Positions 10,601 through 16,739 of a DNA stretch of 64,000 bases are shown piece after piece; the stretch's first letter is position 1; every line of letters starts with the position of its first letter. The stretch is from NCBI GenBank assembly GCA_023663135.1, contig JAMPIE010000003.1:62001-126000 (forward strand). Reading direction: 5' to 3'. The DNA comes from Alloprevotella sp. (GTDB lineage Bacteria > Bacteroidota > Bacteroidia > Bacteroidales > Muribaculaceae). The translations under genes were made by a program, and so were the position numbers. Under the pieces are notes generated by a model that searched no databases, was not told where the DNA came from, and was given only the letters and a program-made list of their open reading frames with translations.

Positions 10601-10981
10601 AAGATTGGCCGAGAGACTGTCGATCTCTAAGTTGTGGAGGCGCAGATCCATGGCCAGCAGCGCCATGATGTCGACAGTGCCCGTCAGACGCGAGAGGCTT
10701 GCAAGGCAGCTGTAATCGGAGGGAGCATCGTCTCCCATAGGGGCGCGGGAGGTGACGGTGAGGGAGTCAACGTCGAGGGTGAGACGAGGGAAAGTAGTCC
10801 AAAAGGTGAGCTCCACGCGTGAGGCCTCCACATCGGCCAAGAGATATTCAGTGGCATATCTGTTGACCATGGGAGTGAGACGTTGAGGCGTAAGGATCGT
10901 CACGAGAACCGAGATGGCGAGCAGGAGAAGCAGCACGAGGGCGACGGCGGAAATGGCAAGGGCCTTGAGCAGTTTCTTCAT
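7616..10981 (-). CDS. AsmA family protein
   Basis: A 1121-residue AsmA-like protein with one N-terminal membrane helix (about 8-31, ALAISAVALVLLLLLAISVL) followed by the family opening PQRLTPMVNRYATEYLLADVE and FWTTFPRLTLDVDSLTV. The rest is long, beta-rich and repetitive, with a typical AsmA C-terminal region (about 860-1040: RLSGHTSIGSMTLSALYQ, then MKFSVGKARFDEK). AsmA/TamB/YhdP proteins form periplasm-spanning lipid conduits or affect outer-membrane assembly. This role is inferred from the family. It starts 3 bases after the DUF5715-like gene and overlaps the SGNH gene, so these three are tightly coupled. A tamB-like gene lies at 62666-64000. Confidence 0.88.
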   Translation of the reverse strand: MKKLLKALAISAVALVLLLLLAISVLVTILTPQRLTPMVNRYATEYLLADVEASRVELTFWTTFPRLTLDVDSLTVTSRAPMGDDAPSDYSCLASLSRLTGTVDIMALLAMDLRLHNLEIDSLSANLIKESDSLANYLIIPSSAEPEVPEPTSGSMPFSDITIDHFAIIGPTSLRYRSIPDSIDVTVSLSSSLMRNKPYPSYSLSIEGIGGARIADLIDLNQIPFGLNGSINWDTKRPDILRLNDFSLSIDSIDVNFSSDITLGDTLTVTKLGLELPPTPAAPISRLASRFIPIPAGIDIDNLNLALKASLTRPFAIGIDSIPSLSLSFQADGRFDYDRLHLSSLEADIKAAIDGANLDASTIEIGKFKAIARAIGFELNAFISSPVSDAKVKGRFQGGIMLNNLPRKLYDRLGLDASGLLTADASFRLALSDISPSTFHRMKVDGCVNLSHFKAALRDSSLSLSSPKTRLNFGTASTLKLPDATADSLLTLSLSSDSITAIMDRGDIFLAVSRLHADVGMKNIASSTDTSQINPIGANIRASLVRFASIPDTLFARLYDSGGYIALSRFHDNSHIPQLHIGLHSGRARITDPSSRASLRDANLTLKMNPRPVDPSRSARRQAALDSLRSIYPGISDDSLRSIIRSRRRAGDIKATETIDFGIDRSLARRLRQTDAHGSLVIRSGHIMSRYFPIRSRLSRLGVRFSTDSVAIDSGHIALGKSGLDFKGSVTNISRALSSSRSPLEAHFTVMADTVDINEIADALFAGADYSTHKDSRPALTDDIDDNILASALQESLDSVAKTAFLIPSNIDAELAVNASNVFYSDIHLTDFIGHVAIHDGALNLDRLSGHTSIGSMTLSALYQAPEPDSLRFAMGMNIKRLQLNRFIDLIPQVDSIMPLLSDLEGIINADIALSTDLDPNLDIRFNTLEAIMRLSGDSLKLLDSETFRTMAKWLMFKDKQRNIIDSMTVELMVRDSRLSLFPFIFNMDRYRLGVSGSNDLNLNLDYHVAVLKSPIPFRFGINIKGNPDKMKFSVGKARFDEKHVAANHTITDTARVNLLSEISRIFRSGVSRGRKARLSHITPQAPSTASLPYDTLSRADSLILAKEGLIQIDNNQSSHD

Positions 10982-10984
10982 GTC

Positions 10985-11776
10985 TTATTGTCGGCGAGAG
11001 GGTGAAAGGTATGCGCCGGGTCTGACAGTGATGTGGAAACAGGGCTGCTTGCGCTCATACTTGACATAAAGCTTACCCTCGTCGCGCATGGCGGCAATCA
11101 CCTCGGCCAGAACGCCTTTGAGGTCGTCGACAGAGCGGGCCACGGTGTTGTCGGGTCCGGGTATGAAGCGGGCGTAGGAGATGTCGACGGTGGTGGCCAG
11201 TTGGTGAACCGAGGAGTCGACGGCGTTGACATTGCGTCGGCGGAGACGTCGGACTGTCTCGGGAGTGCGTGTCACCGATGTGATGCGCATACGATAGCTG
11301 GAGTTGCAGCGAGCAGCGACGCTGTCGGTGAATCGACGTCCTATCTCATGGACCATTTCGGCAGCTTCGGGCACGAGGTAAGGCACCGAGTGGGTGAGGG
11401 GCTCAAGGTAGAAGTCGCGACACGACGTGATTTTCACCAGCGGGCGTCGCAATTGCCAGTGGGAGCGTAGGTCGGAGAGGGGGGTGATTCCAATGGAATC
11501 GGCCGCAGCCCAGTGGATGTAGTTGCTGTCGTTAAACTCGCGATGGAGCTGGCCGATATGGTTGACCTTCATCCTTTCGGTGGAGTCGCTCATGGGTAGA
11601 GGCTTGTCCCATTGGCTTATAGAGTCGAGGGCGACAAGGTCGCGGACTGAGCCGGTAAAGAGTGGGTCCGGTTGGTTGCTATGGGCGCCATGGCGAGAGC
11701 CGCATCCGTAGCTTAGCACCGCCAGAGAGAGGATGACGGGTATGAGACGGAGGCAGCGGCAGAAGAGAGATGTCAT
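10985..11776 (-). CDS. DUF5715 / M15-peptidase-like lipoprotein
   Basis: A 263-residue protein with a lipoprotein-type signal peptide (SLAVLSYGCGSRHG, acylated Cys at about residue 25). The core has RMRITSVTRTPETV, then SSVHQLATTVDIS and, near the end, CFHITVRPG. The spacing resembles the S-x-H-x(6)-D and late His of M15 D-Ala-D-Ala peptidases, so a zinc peptidase acting on peptidoglycan is a reasonable guess. The assignment to DUF5715 is from memory of Bacteroidetes proteins with this pattern. It lies 18 bases after tonB and 3 bases before the AsmA-like gene, which supports an envelope role. Confidence 0.7.
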   Translation of the reverse strand: MTSLFCRCLRLIPVILSLAVLSYGCGSRHGAHSNQPDPLFTGSVRDLVALDSISQWDKPLPMSDSTERMKVNHIGQLHREFNDSNYIHWAAADSIGITPLSDLRSHWQLRRPLVKITSCRDFYLEPLTHSVPYLVPEAAEMVHEIGRRFTDSVAARCNSSYRMRITSVTRTPETVRRLRRRNVNAVDSSVHQLATTVDISYARFIPGPDNTVARSVDDLKGVLAEVIAAMRDEGKLYVKYERKQPCFHITVRPGAYLSPSRRQ

Positions 11777-11794
11777 GGCGGGCAGAGAAAGGTG

Positions 11795-12574
11795 TTACTC
11801 AAAGCGATAGGTGATGGTGCCGGTCTGCTCGGCACGGGCGTTGAGGTCGACGCTGAATCGGCTGGTCGAGGCGGCGGCGATGCAGCTGCGGCGGGCACTT
11901 TCGTCGGCGGCCACAGCACCGGAGCCAGACTTGTAGGATGCACCTACAACCTTACCCTCGCGGTCGACACGCACCTCTATAATAATAGAGCCGGTCTTGG
12001 TGGCGCGAGGGGAGTCCCATTTCTCGATGGATCGGCCCTTGAGGTTGAAGCCCGGGCGATTGGAGCGAGCGGTGGAATTGTCGTTTCCGTCAGATTTTCC
12101 TTCAGAAGTCCCTTTGCCGGGTCGGTTGAAGTTTACGCGATTGTTGATGCGCTGCTGTGACTCAGCTTCGCGCTTTGCCTTGGCTTGAGCCTCGAGTTCG
12201 GCCTTGGAGGGCCCGGCTTTCTCGGGGACAGGCTCGGGCTTGGCCTTGGCGGGGCTCTTCACGGTGGAGGTCAGAGTGGGTGGAGTCTCCGGGGCTTCTT
12301 CTCCGGCGTTGACCGGGTCGTTGGCATCGGGAGCCGGGGCAGGCTGACTCTCCTCGGCCTGGGCAGGATTTTCGGTGGGCTGCAGCTTGGGGCGCTCCGG
12401 GAGCACTTCCACATAATCATCGGCGAGGAGCAGTTCAGAGGTGTCCTCGGGGGGCCACACCCTTGTCGCGGGCTTGGCATATGAGAGAGTCACCCAAAGG
12501 AGAATGGCGAGCAGAGCGGCGTGGAACACCACCGTTGCCACCATTGCCGTGGCTTTGTTTTTGTTCTCGTCCAT
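11795..12574 (-). CDS. tonB: TonB family energy transducer
   Basis: Couples the proton motive force captured by ExbB/ExbD to outer-membrane TonB-dependent transporters. ATG 12574 (MDENKNKATAMV) gives 259 residues; a TTG seven codons upstream overlaps the exbD stop and is less likely. Layout: an N-terminal membrane helix (about 9-32), a Pro/Glu/Ala-rich periplasmic linker (about 45-130), a charged stretch, and the C-terminal TonB fold (about 185-259) with TGSIIIEVRVDREGKVVGA. It sits 17 bases after exbD, completing an exbB-exbD-tonB unit. Confidence 0.9.
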   Translation of the reverse strand: MDENKNKATAMVATVVFHAALLAILLWVTLSYAKPATRVWPPEDTSELLLADDYVEVLPERPKLQPTENPAQAEESQPAPAPDANDPVNAGEEAPETPPTLTSTVKSPAKAKPEPVPEKAGPSKAELEAQAKAKREAESQQRINNRVNFNRPGKGTSEGKSDGNDNSTARSNRPGFNLKGRSIEKWDSPRATKTGSIIIEVRVDREGKVVGASYKSGSGAVAADESARRSCIAAASTSRFSVDLNARAEQTGTITYRFE

Positions 12575-12591
12575 AAGGGGAAAATGGAGGG

Positions 12592-13044
12592 TCAATTGGA
12601 GGCCGGGAGGGCAGAAGAGGGTGCGGGCTTGGTGGCAAGCACCATCTTGAGGCCGTTGACAGCGCCGGCGTTCAGGACTTCGACGAGCTGTCCATAGGTG
12701 ACGCTCTCGTCGGCGTAGATGGCAATGTTGCGGTCGTCGCCGGCCTCAGCGGCCTGAGTGTCAATCAGGCGGAGGAAGCCCATGAGCTGGGGGAGGGAGT
12801 CAACGGGCTGTGGCTCTGCAATGTCGGGAGTGGAGACATACATCTGCCTTTCAATGTCTATGTAGACCCTTGCCATGGGCTTGAGTGCAGTCTGCTCAGA
12901 GCTTTGTGGAAGGTTAATCTCCAGGGCCGTAGGGAAGACGAAAGTGGAGGTGACCATAAAGAATATGAGCAGCAGGAAGATGACATCGGTCATGGAGGCC
13001 ATGGAGAAGAGCGATGTCATGTCGAATTGACGTTTGAGTGCCAT
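12592..13044 (-). CDS. exbD: Biopolymer transport protein ExbD
   Basis: Proton-channel partner of ExbB in the TonB motor. The 150-residue protein has the classic start: a short cytoplasmic segment then MTDVIFLLLIFFMVTSTF (about 18-35) with Asp20, the conserved proton-pathway aspartate. The periplasmic domain includes the usual IYADESVTYGQLVEVLNAG. It begins 6 bases after the exbB stop and is followed by tonB. Confidence 0.95.
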   Translation of the reverse strand: MALKRQFDMTSLFSMASMTDVIFLLLIFFMVTSTFVFPTALEINLPQSSEQTALKPMARVYIDIERQMYVSTPDIAEPQPVDSLPQLMGFLRLIDTQAAEAGDDRNIAIYADESVTYGQLVEVLNAGAVNGLKMVLATKPAPSSALPASN

Positions 13045-13050
13045 GGGAGA

Positions 13051-13767
13051 TTAAGCGGGCTCGTTGAGAAGATCCATAAATTCCATTGTCTCCCCCTCGA
13101 GGCGAGTCATGACGCTGTTGATGCGGGCCACGAGATAATTGTAAGCAAAGAGGGCAACGATGCCCACGATGAGGCCGGCAACGGTGGTGACGAGGGCCTC
13201 GTAGATGCCTCCGGCGAGGATGTCGATGTTGGCTGAGGAACCGGCGGAGGCGAGGTTGTAGAAGGCCTCCACCATGCCAATCACCGTGCCGAGGAAGCCG
13301 AGCATAGGGGCGCCGGCAGCGGTGGTTGCAAGCCAGGGGAGCCCTTTTCCGAGGGCGGCAATCTCAAGGTTGCCGGTGTTTTCGATTGCCACGAGCACGT
13401 CGTTCATAGGACGCCCTATGCGGCTGATGCCTTTGGCTATGAGGCGGCCTGAGGGGGTGTTGGTGCGCTCACAGAGGCGGGTAGCACTCTCGAGCTCACC
13501 TTCGTGGATGTAGTCGCGGATGCGGTCCATAAAGGTGCGGTCGGTCTTATTGGCGCTGCGAATTGCCAAGAAGCGCTCGACGAAGATGTAGATGCACACT
13601 ATCGAGAGGATTGCAAGCGGAATCATGATCCACCCGCCCTCTTTGCACAGCTCCCATAGGGAGAGCGATGCCGGGGCTTCGGGCATCTGAGCAGGGAGGA
13701 CGGCAGCGGCGGTCTTTTCCACTGCTGCATGGGCAGTGTCGGTAAGAAATTCTATAGTGTCAATCAT
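13051..13767 (-). CDS. exbB: MotA/TolQ/ExbB proton channel protein
   Basis: Inner-membrane pentamer-forming subunit of the TonB motor. ATG 13767 (MIDTIEFLTDTAHAAVEK) gives 238 residues. Three membrane helices are visible: about 45-65 (GGWIMIPLAILSIVCIYIFV), 130-155 (LATTAAGAPMLGFLGTVIG) and 175-200 (ALVTTVAGLIVGIVALFAY). LGFLGTVIGMVEAF is the family signature. The N-terminal extension of about 40 residues is longer than in E. coli ExbB. It lies 44 bases after pdxJ and 6 bases before exbD. Confidence 0.94.
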   Translation of the reverse strand: MIDTIEFLTDTAHAAVEKTAAAVLPAQMPEAPASLSLWELCKEGGWIMIPLAILSIVCIYIFVERFLAIRSANKTDRTFMDRIRDYIHEGELESATRLCERTNTPSGRLIAKGISRIGRPMNDVLVAIENTGNLEIAALGKGLPWLATTAAGAPMLGFLGTVIGMVEAFYNLASAGSSANIDILAGGIYEALVTTVAGLIVGIVALFAYNYLVARINSVMTRLEGETMEFMDLLNEPA

Positions 13768-13811
13768 CGTTTGGTGAGTGGGGGCTATATGGGAAAAAGT
13801 ATTGAAAATGA

Positions 13812-14528
13812 CTATTTGGAGAGGCAGAGGAGATAGCGGCGGATGGTCTCGTCGATGCCGAGATAGAGCGCATCGCAAATTAGGGCGTGGCCAATCGACA
13901 CCTCGTTGAGGTAAGGGAGGCTTTTGACAAAAAACTCAAGGTTGACGAGGCTCAGGTCGTGGCCGGCGTTGACGCCGAGGCCGGCGTTGTGGGCAGCGCG
14001 CGAAGCCTCGATGAAGGGGGCGACGGCCATTGCGGGGGAGGCGGCATAGCTGTCGGCATAAGGCTTGGTGTACAGCTCAACGCGGTCGGTACCCACACGG
14101 GCGGCAGCCTTGATGGTGTCGGGGTCGGGGGCTACGAAGATGGAGCTTCGGATGCCTGCATCATGGAGCTTCTCCACCGTTGCGGTGAGAAACTCTTCAT
14201 TGGCCTCCACATCCCATCCGGCCGAGGATGTTAGAGCCTCAGGGGCGTCGGGGACGAGAGTGACCTGAGCAGGCTTGACCTGCGTCACCAGATCCATGAA
14301 AGGGGCGGAGGGGTAGCCTTCGATGTTAAACTCAGTGTGGAGCACGGGCCGGAGCGCAAAGACATCGGCTCGACGAATGTGACGCTCGTCGGGGCGGGGA
14401 TGGACGGTGATACCCTGAGCGCCGGCCTGCTCGCAATGGAGAGCAAAGGCCACCACGTCGGGATTGTTCTCACCGCGGGCATTGCGCAGTGTGGCAACCT
14501 TGTTTATGTTAACGCTTAGATAAGTCAT
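13812..14528 (-). CDS. pdxJ: Pyridoxine 5'-phosphate synthase
   Basis: Condenses 3-amino-2-oxopropyl phosphate with deoxyxylulose-5-phosphate to form pyridoxine 5'-phosphate, the last step of DXP-dependent vitamin B6 synthesis. ATG 14528 ([19 protein letters not shown]) gives 238 residues, as expected. Signatures include [26 protein letters not shown]-like [13 protein letters not shown], and [14 protein letters not shown]. It is the first gene of the minus-strand run toward exbB and is divergent from the gene at 14710. From memory this pdxJ/nadK divergent arrangement next to exbBD is common in Bacteroides. Confidence 0.97.
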   Translation of the reverse strand: MTYLSVNINKVATLRNARGENNPDVVAFALHCEQAGAQGITVHPRPDERHIRRADVFALRPVLHTEFNIEGYPSAPFMDLVTQVKPAQVTLVPDAPEALTSSAGWDVEANEEFLTATVEKLHDAGIRSSIFVAPDPDTIKAAARVGTDRVELYTKPYADSYAASPAMAVAPFIEASRAAHNAGLGVNAGHDLSLVNLEFFVKSLPYLNEVSIGHALICDALYLGIDETIRRYLLCLSK

Positions 14529-14615
14529 CTGGGATGAATGGAGAAAAAATCTTGAAAAATGATGGACAACACATTTATTATCCTTACGGCAGATGAACAC
14601 AGGGGACATTCATCC

Positions 14616-14647
14616 GTTGTTTAGATAAAGAAAAATGTGTAATTTTG
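14616..14647 (+). promoter_or_regulatory. Promoter for the ACT protein and nadK
   Basis: TAATTTTG at 14640-14647 matches the -7 consensus, with TTG at 14616-14618 about 21 bases upstream. The first gene starts at 14710, leaving a leader of roughly 55 bases. The 181-base gap also serves the divergent pdxJ, for which I see no clear box. Confidence 0.65.
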
Positions 14648-14709
14648 CATATCATTTCCAATATCGACAACAAAAGTAGTCAGAATTTCTTATTCTGACA
14701 AATATAATT

Positions 14710-15108
14710 ATGATGACCACCCTCTCTCATCCGGCTGAAATAACTGTAGATGCTACGGCGCCATCACGTCCCTACGACCGACTGTTTCCGTTGGCCGAAG
14801 ACTCGAGTGAGCTTACCGTGACCTGCCGTCGCGGCGACTATTCCGCCTCGGCCATAGCTCGTGCGGTGGAAGACAGTGACAGCCATCTGATAAACCTCAA
14901 CGTAACGTCGGATTATGACACGGTCGATGGAGGCGACACTATCGTTGTGGAGCTTCGCATCAATCGTCGCGACCCGTGGCCGGCAGCCCGTTCGCTTGAG
15001 CGCTATGGGTATGAGGTGACCGACACGCGCACGGCCATGGGCGACAAGTTGCCCGACGACTTGGCCCTCGACCGCCTGCGTAGCCTCATCCGTCGCCTTG
15101 AGGTGTGA
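14710..15108 (+). CDS. ACT-like domain protein, apparently a CBS-less AcuB-type protein
   Basis: A 132-residue protein with two possible ATG starts (14710, 14713). SELTVTCRRGDYSASAIARA, then AVEDSDSHLINLNV, DTIVVELRINRRD and ARSLERYGYEVTD match, as I remember it, the C-terminal ACT-like domain of the about 220-residue CBS-CBS-ACT protein that precedes nadK in Bacteroides. Here the two N-terminal CBS domains are absent and replaced by about 35 residues of no evident family. The C-terminal LDRLRSLIRRLEV also fits that protein's tail. Function unknown; loss of CBS domains would remove nucleotide sensing. It leads an operon with nadK 33 bases downstream. Confidence 0.6.
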   Translation: MMTTLSHPAEITVDATAPSRPYDRLFPLAEDSSELTVTCRRGDYSASAIARAVEDSDSHLINLNVTSDYDTVDGGDTIVVELRINRRDPWPAARSLERYGYEVTDTRTAMGDKLPDDLALDRLRSLIRRLEV

Positions 15109-15141
15109 TATAATCTCCCGAATCTTCAATAACATATTCCC

Positions 15142-16032
15142 ATAGCCACGACAGAATTAAACATAGCCGTCTACGGCAACGAATATCAGCAGCCATTTCT
15201 TCCCCGGATACGCGAGCTGCTCGACCTCTTGGCCTCCTCTCCCGGAGTGAAGATAGCCCTGGAGAGGAGCTTTGGAGCCTATTTGATGCGCCATTTCGTG
15301 TTGCCTCCACATTCATCATTCATCTCCTCCCCGCCATCAGGCACCCACCTTGCCCTCAGTTTTGGGGGCGACGGCACAGTCCTTCGCACCGCCCGCTCAG
15401 CGGCTCCCATGGGAGTGGCCGTGATGGGGGTCAATACCGGCCACCTTGGCTACTTGGCTGCCACCCGGCTGACCGACCCGTCATATCTCTGTGAGATCAT
15501 CACATCAGGACGCTATCACACCGAAGAGCGCACGATGCTCGAAGTGGAGACAGGCGAGTTTAATCCGCGCCGGCTATTTGCCCTTAATGAAGTGGCTGTG
15601 CTCAAGAAAGATGTAGCCTCGATGATTTCGGCCTCGGCCACTATCGATGGTCATTTCCTTGCCACGTATCAGGCCGATGGACTTCTTATCTCCACGCCGA
15701 CCGGTTCCACGGGCTATAACCTCTCGTCCGGAGGCCCCATCGTAGGCCCCTCGTCGCCTGTGTTTATAGCCACTCCCGTGGCTCCCCACTCGCTGACAAT
15801 GAGGCCATTGGTGGTGCCTGACTCAGTGACCATTGGCATAGTGGCGCATAGCCGAGCCGACTCATTTCTGCTCAGCGTCGACGGAGCATCGATCACCGTT
15901 GCGGCCGGGACACCGCTTAAAGTGTCGAAGGCGCCATTTGCTTGTCGTCTCGTAAGATTGGAGGAACACTTGTTTGTTGATACCCTGAGAGAGAAACTCT
16001 TATGGGGTGTAGATCCGGAGGCCAAGCCATGA
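15142..16032 (+). CDS. nadK: NAD kinase with a non-canonical start
   Basis: Phosphorylates NAD to NADP. The reading frame carries LSFGGDGTVLRTA (GGDGT at about 75-79), MGVNTGHLGYLA, ALNEVAV and ADGLLISTPTGSTGYNLS, all NAD kinase signatures. The conserved first strand LNIAVYGNEYQ is encoded from 15157, but no in-frame ATG, GTG or TTG lies between it and the stop codon at 15130-15132. The most natural start is the ATA at 15142, which would read MATTELNIAVYGN if it were ATG; ATT at 15136 is the alternative. TTG 15229 or GTG 15247 would delete the first strand. From ATA the protein has 296 residues, normal for the family. Its stop overlaps the next ATG (ATGA). Confidence 0.88.
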   Translation: MATTELNIAVYGNEYQQPFLPRIRELLDLLASSPGVKIALERSFGAYLMRHFVLPPHSSFISSPPSGTHLALSFGGDGTVLRTARSAAPMGVAVMGVNTGHLGYLAATRLTDPSYLCEIITSGRYHTEERTMLEVETGEFNPRRLFALNEVAVLKKDVASMISASATIDGHFLATYQADGLLISTPTGSTGYNLSSGGPIVGPSSPVFIATPVAPHSLTMRPLVVPDSVTIGIVAHSRADSFLLSVDGASITVAAGTPLKVSKAPFACRLVRLEEHLFVDTLREKLLWGVDPEAKP

Positions 16033-16739
16033 CAAAAGGCTATCTTGACCATCCGCGCCTTGGGCGCGTTTATGTCACAATAAACCCTCGTGCACGGCGA
16101 TTCATTGCTCGTTGGCAGTCTCACAATGTGGCTCTGACAGTTCCTTCCGGGCAAGATATGGATGCAATAATGAGGGCGCTTGACAATATGGCCGATGATC
16201 TGCTCAGTCATAAACCTGCTGAGAGTCGTCTTGTGCCTGGTACGGTGATGGAATTTGCCGATTTCATACTTGAGATAAAGCCACATCCCGCGGCCGAGGT
16301 GACGGGTGGCTTGACAGTCCGCGCCGGCAAGTATGTGATAAAAGTACGCGCGTGGCCTCATACAGAGGCCGGCGAGATGGAGGAGAGGATTGTGAGAATC
16401 ATCCATCATATAAGCAAACCGATTGCAGAGAGGACTCTCCTCCCTCGAGCTCGTCAGATTGCCGAGCATTTAGGGATTAAGGGGGTGAGCTGGGAGATAG
16501 GTAGAGGAGTGAGACGTTTGGGCTGCTGCTCTCTCGACGGGCGCATCTCTTTATCGCGTTTCTGCATCTTCTTGCCGTGGCGGCTTCGCGACTATGTGAT
16601 ATGCCATGAGCTGGCCCATCTTACCCATTTCAACCACTCGGCTGAGTTTCATGCCTTATGCTCACGCTATTGTGGGGGCGACGGAGATCAGAGACGGGCT
16701 GAGCTTAAGGCTTTTGCTTGGCCGGTGCCGCGCAGGTAG
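16029..16739 (+). CDS. YgjP/DUF45-like metal-dependent protease
   Basis: A 236-residue protein starting at ATG 16029, which overlaps the nadK stop as ATGA. The zinc-binding signature HELAHLTHFNHSAEFH starts at residue 193, with both His residues and the Glu of HExxH and the later His of NHSAEFH, as in the YgjP/M48-like family. Upstream are RLGCCSLDGRISLSRF and FLPWRLRDYVICHE, standard for this family. The cellular substrate is unknown; it is probably cytosolic as no signal peptide is seen. Its last 35 bases overlap the 3' end of the U32 peptidase gene on the other strand. Confidence 0.85.
   Translation: MTKGYLDHPRLGRVYVTINPRARRFIARWQSHNVALTVPSGQDMDAIMRALDNMADDLLSHKPAESRLVPGTVMEFADFILEIKPHPAAEVTGGLTVRAGKYVIKVRAWPHTEAGEMEERIVRIIHHISKPIAERTLLPRARQIAEHLGIKGVSWEIGRGVRRLGCCSLDGRISLSRFCIFLPWRLRDYVICHELAHLTHFNHSAEFHALCSRYCGGDGDQRRAELKAFAWPVPRR

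Noticed and set aside
15229..16032. nadK starting at TTG 15229 or GTG 15247
   Set aside because: These would remove the conserved first strand LNIAVYGNEYQ, which is plainly encoded upstream in the same frame.
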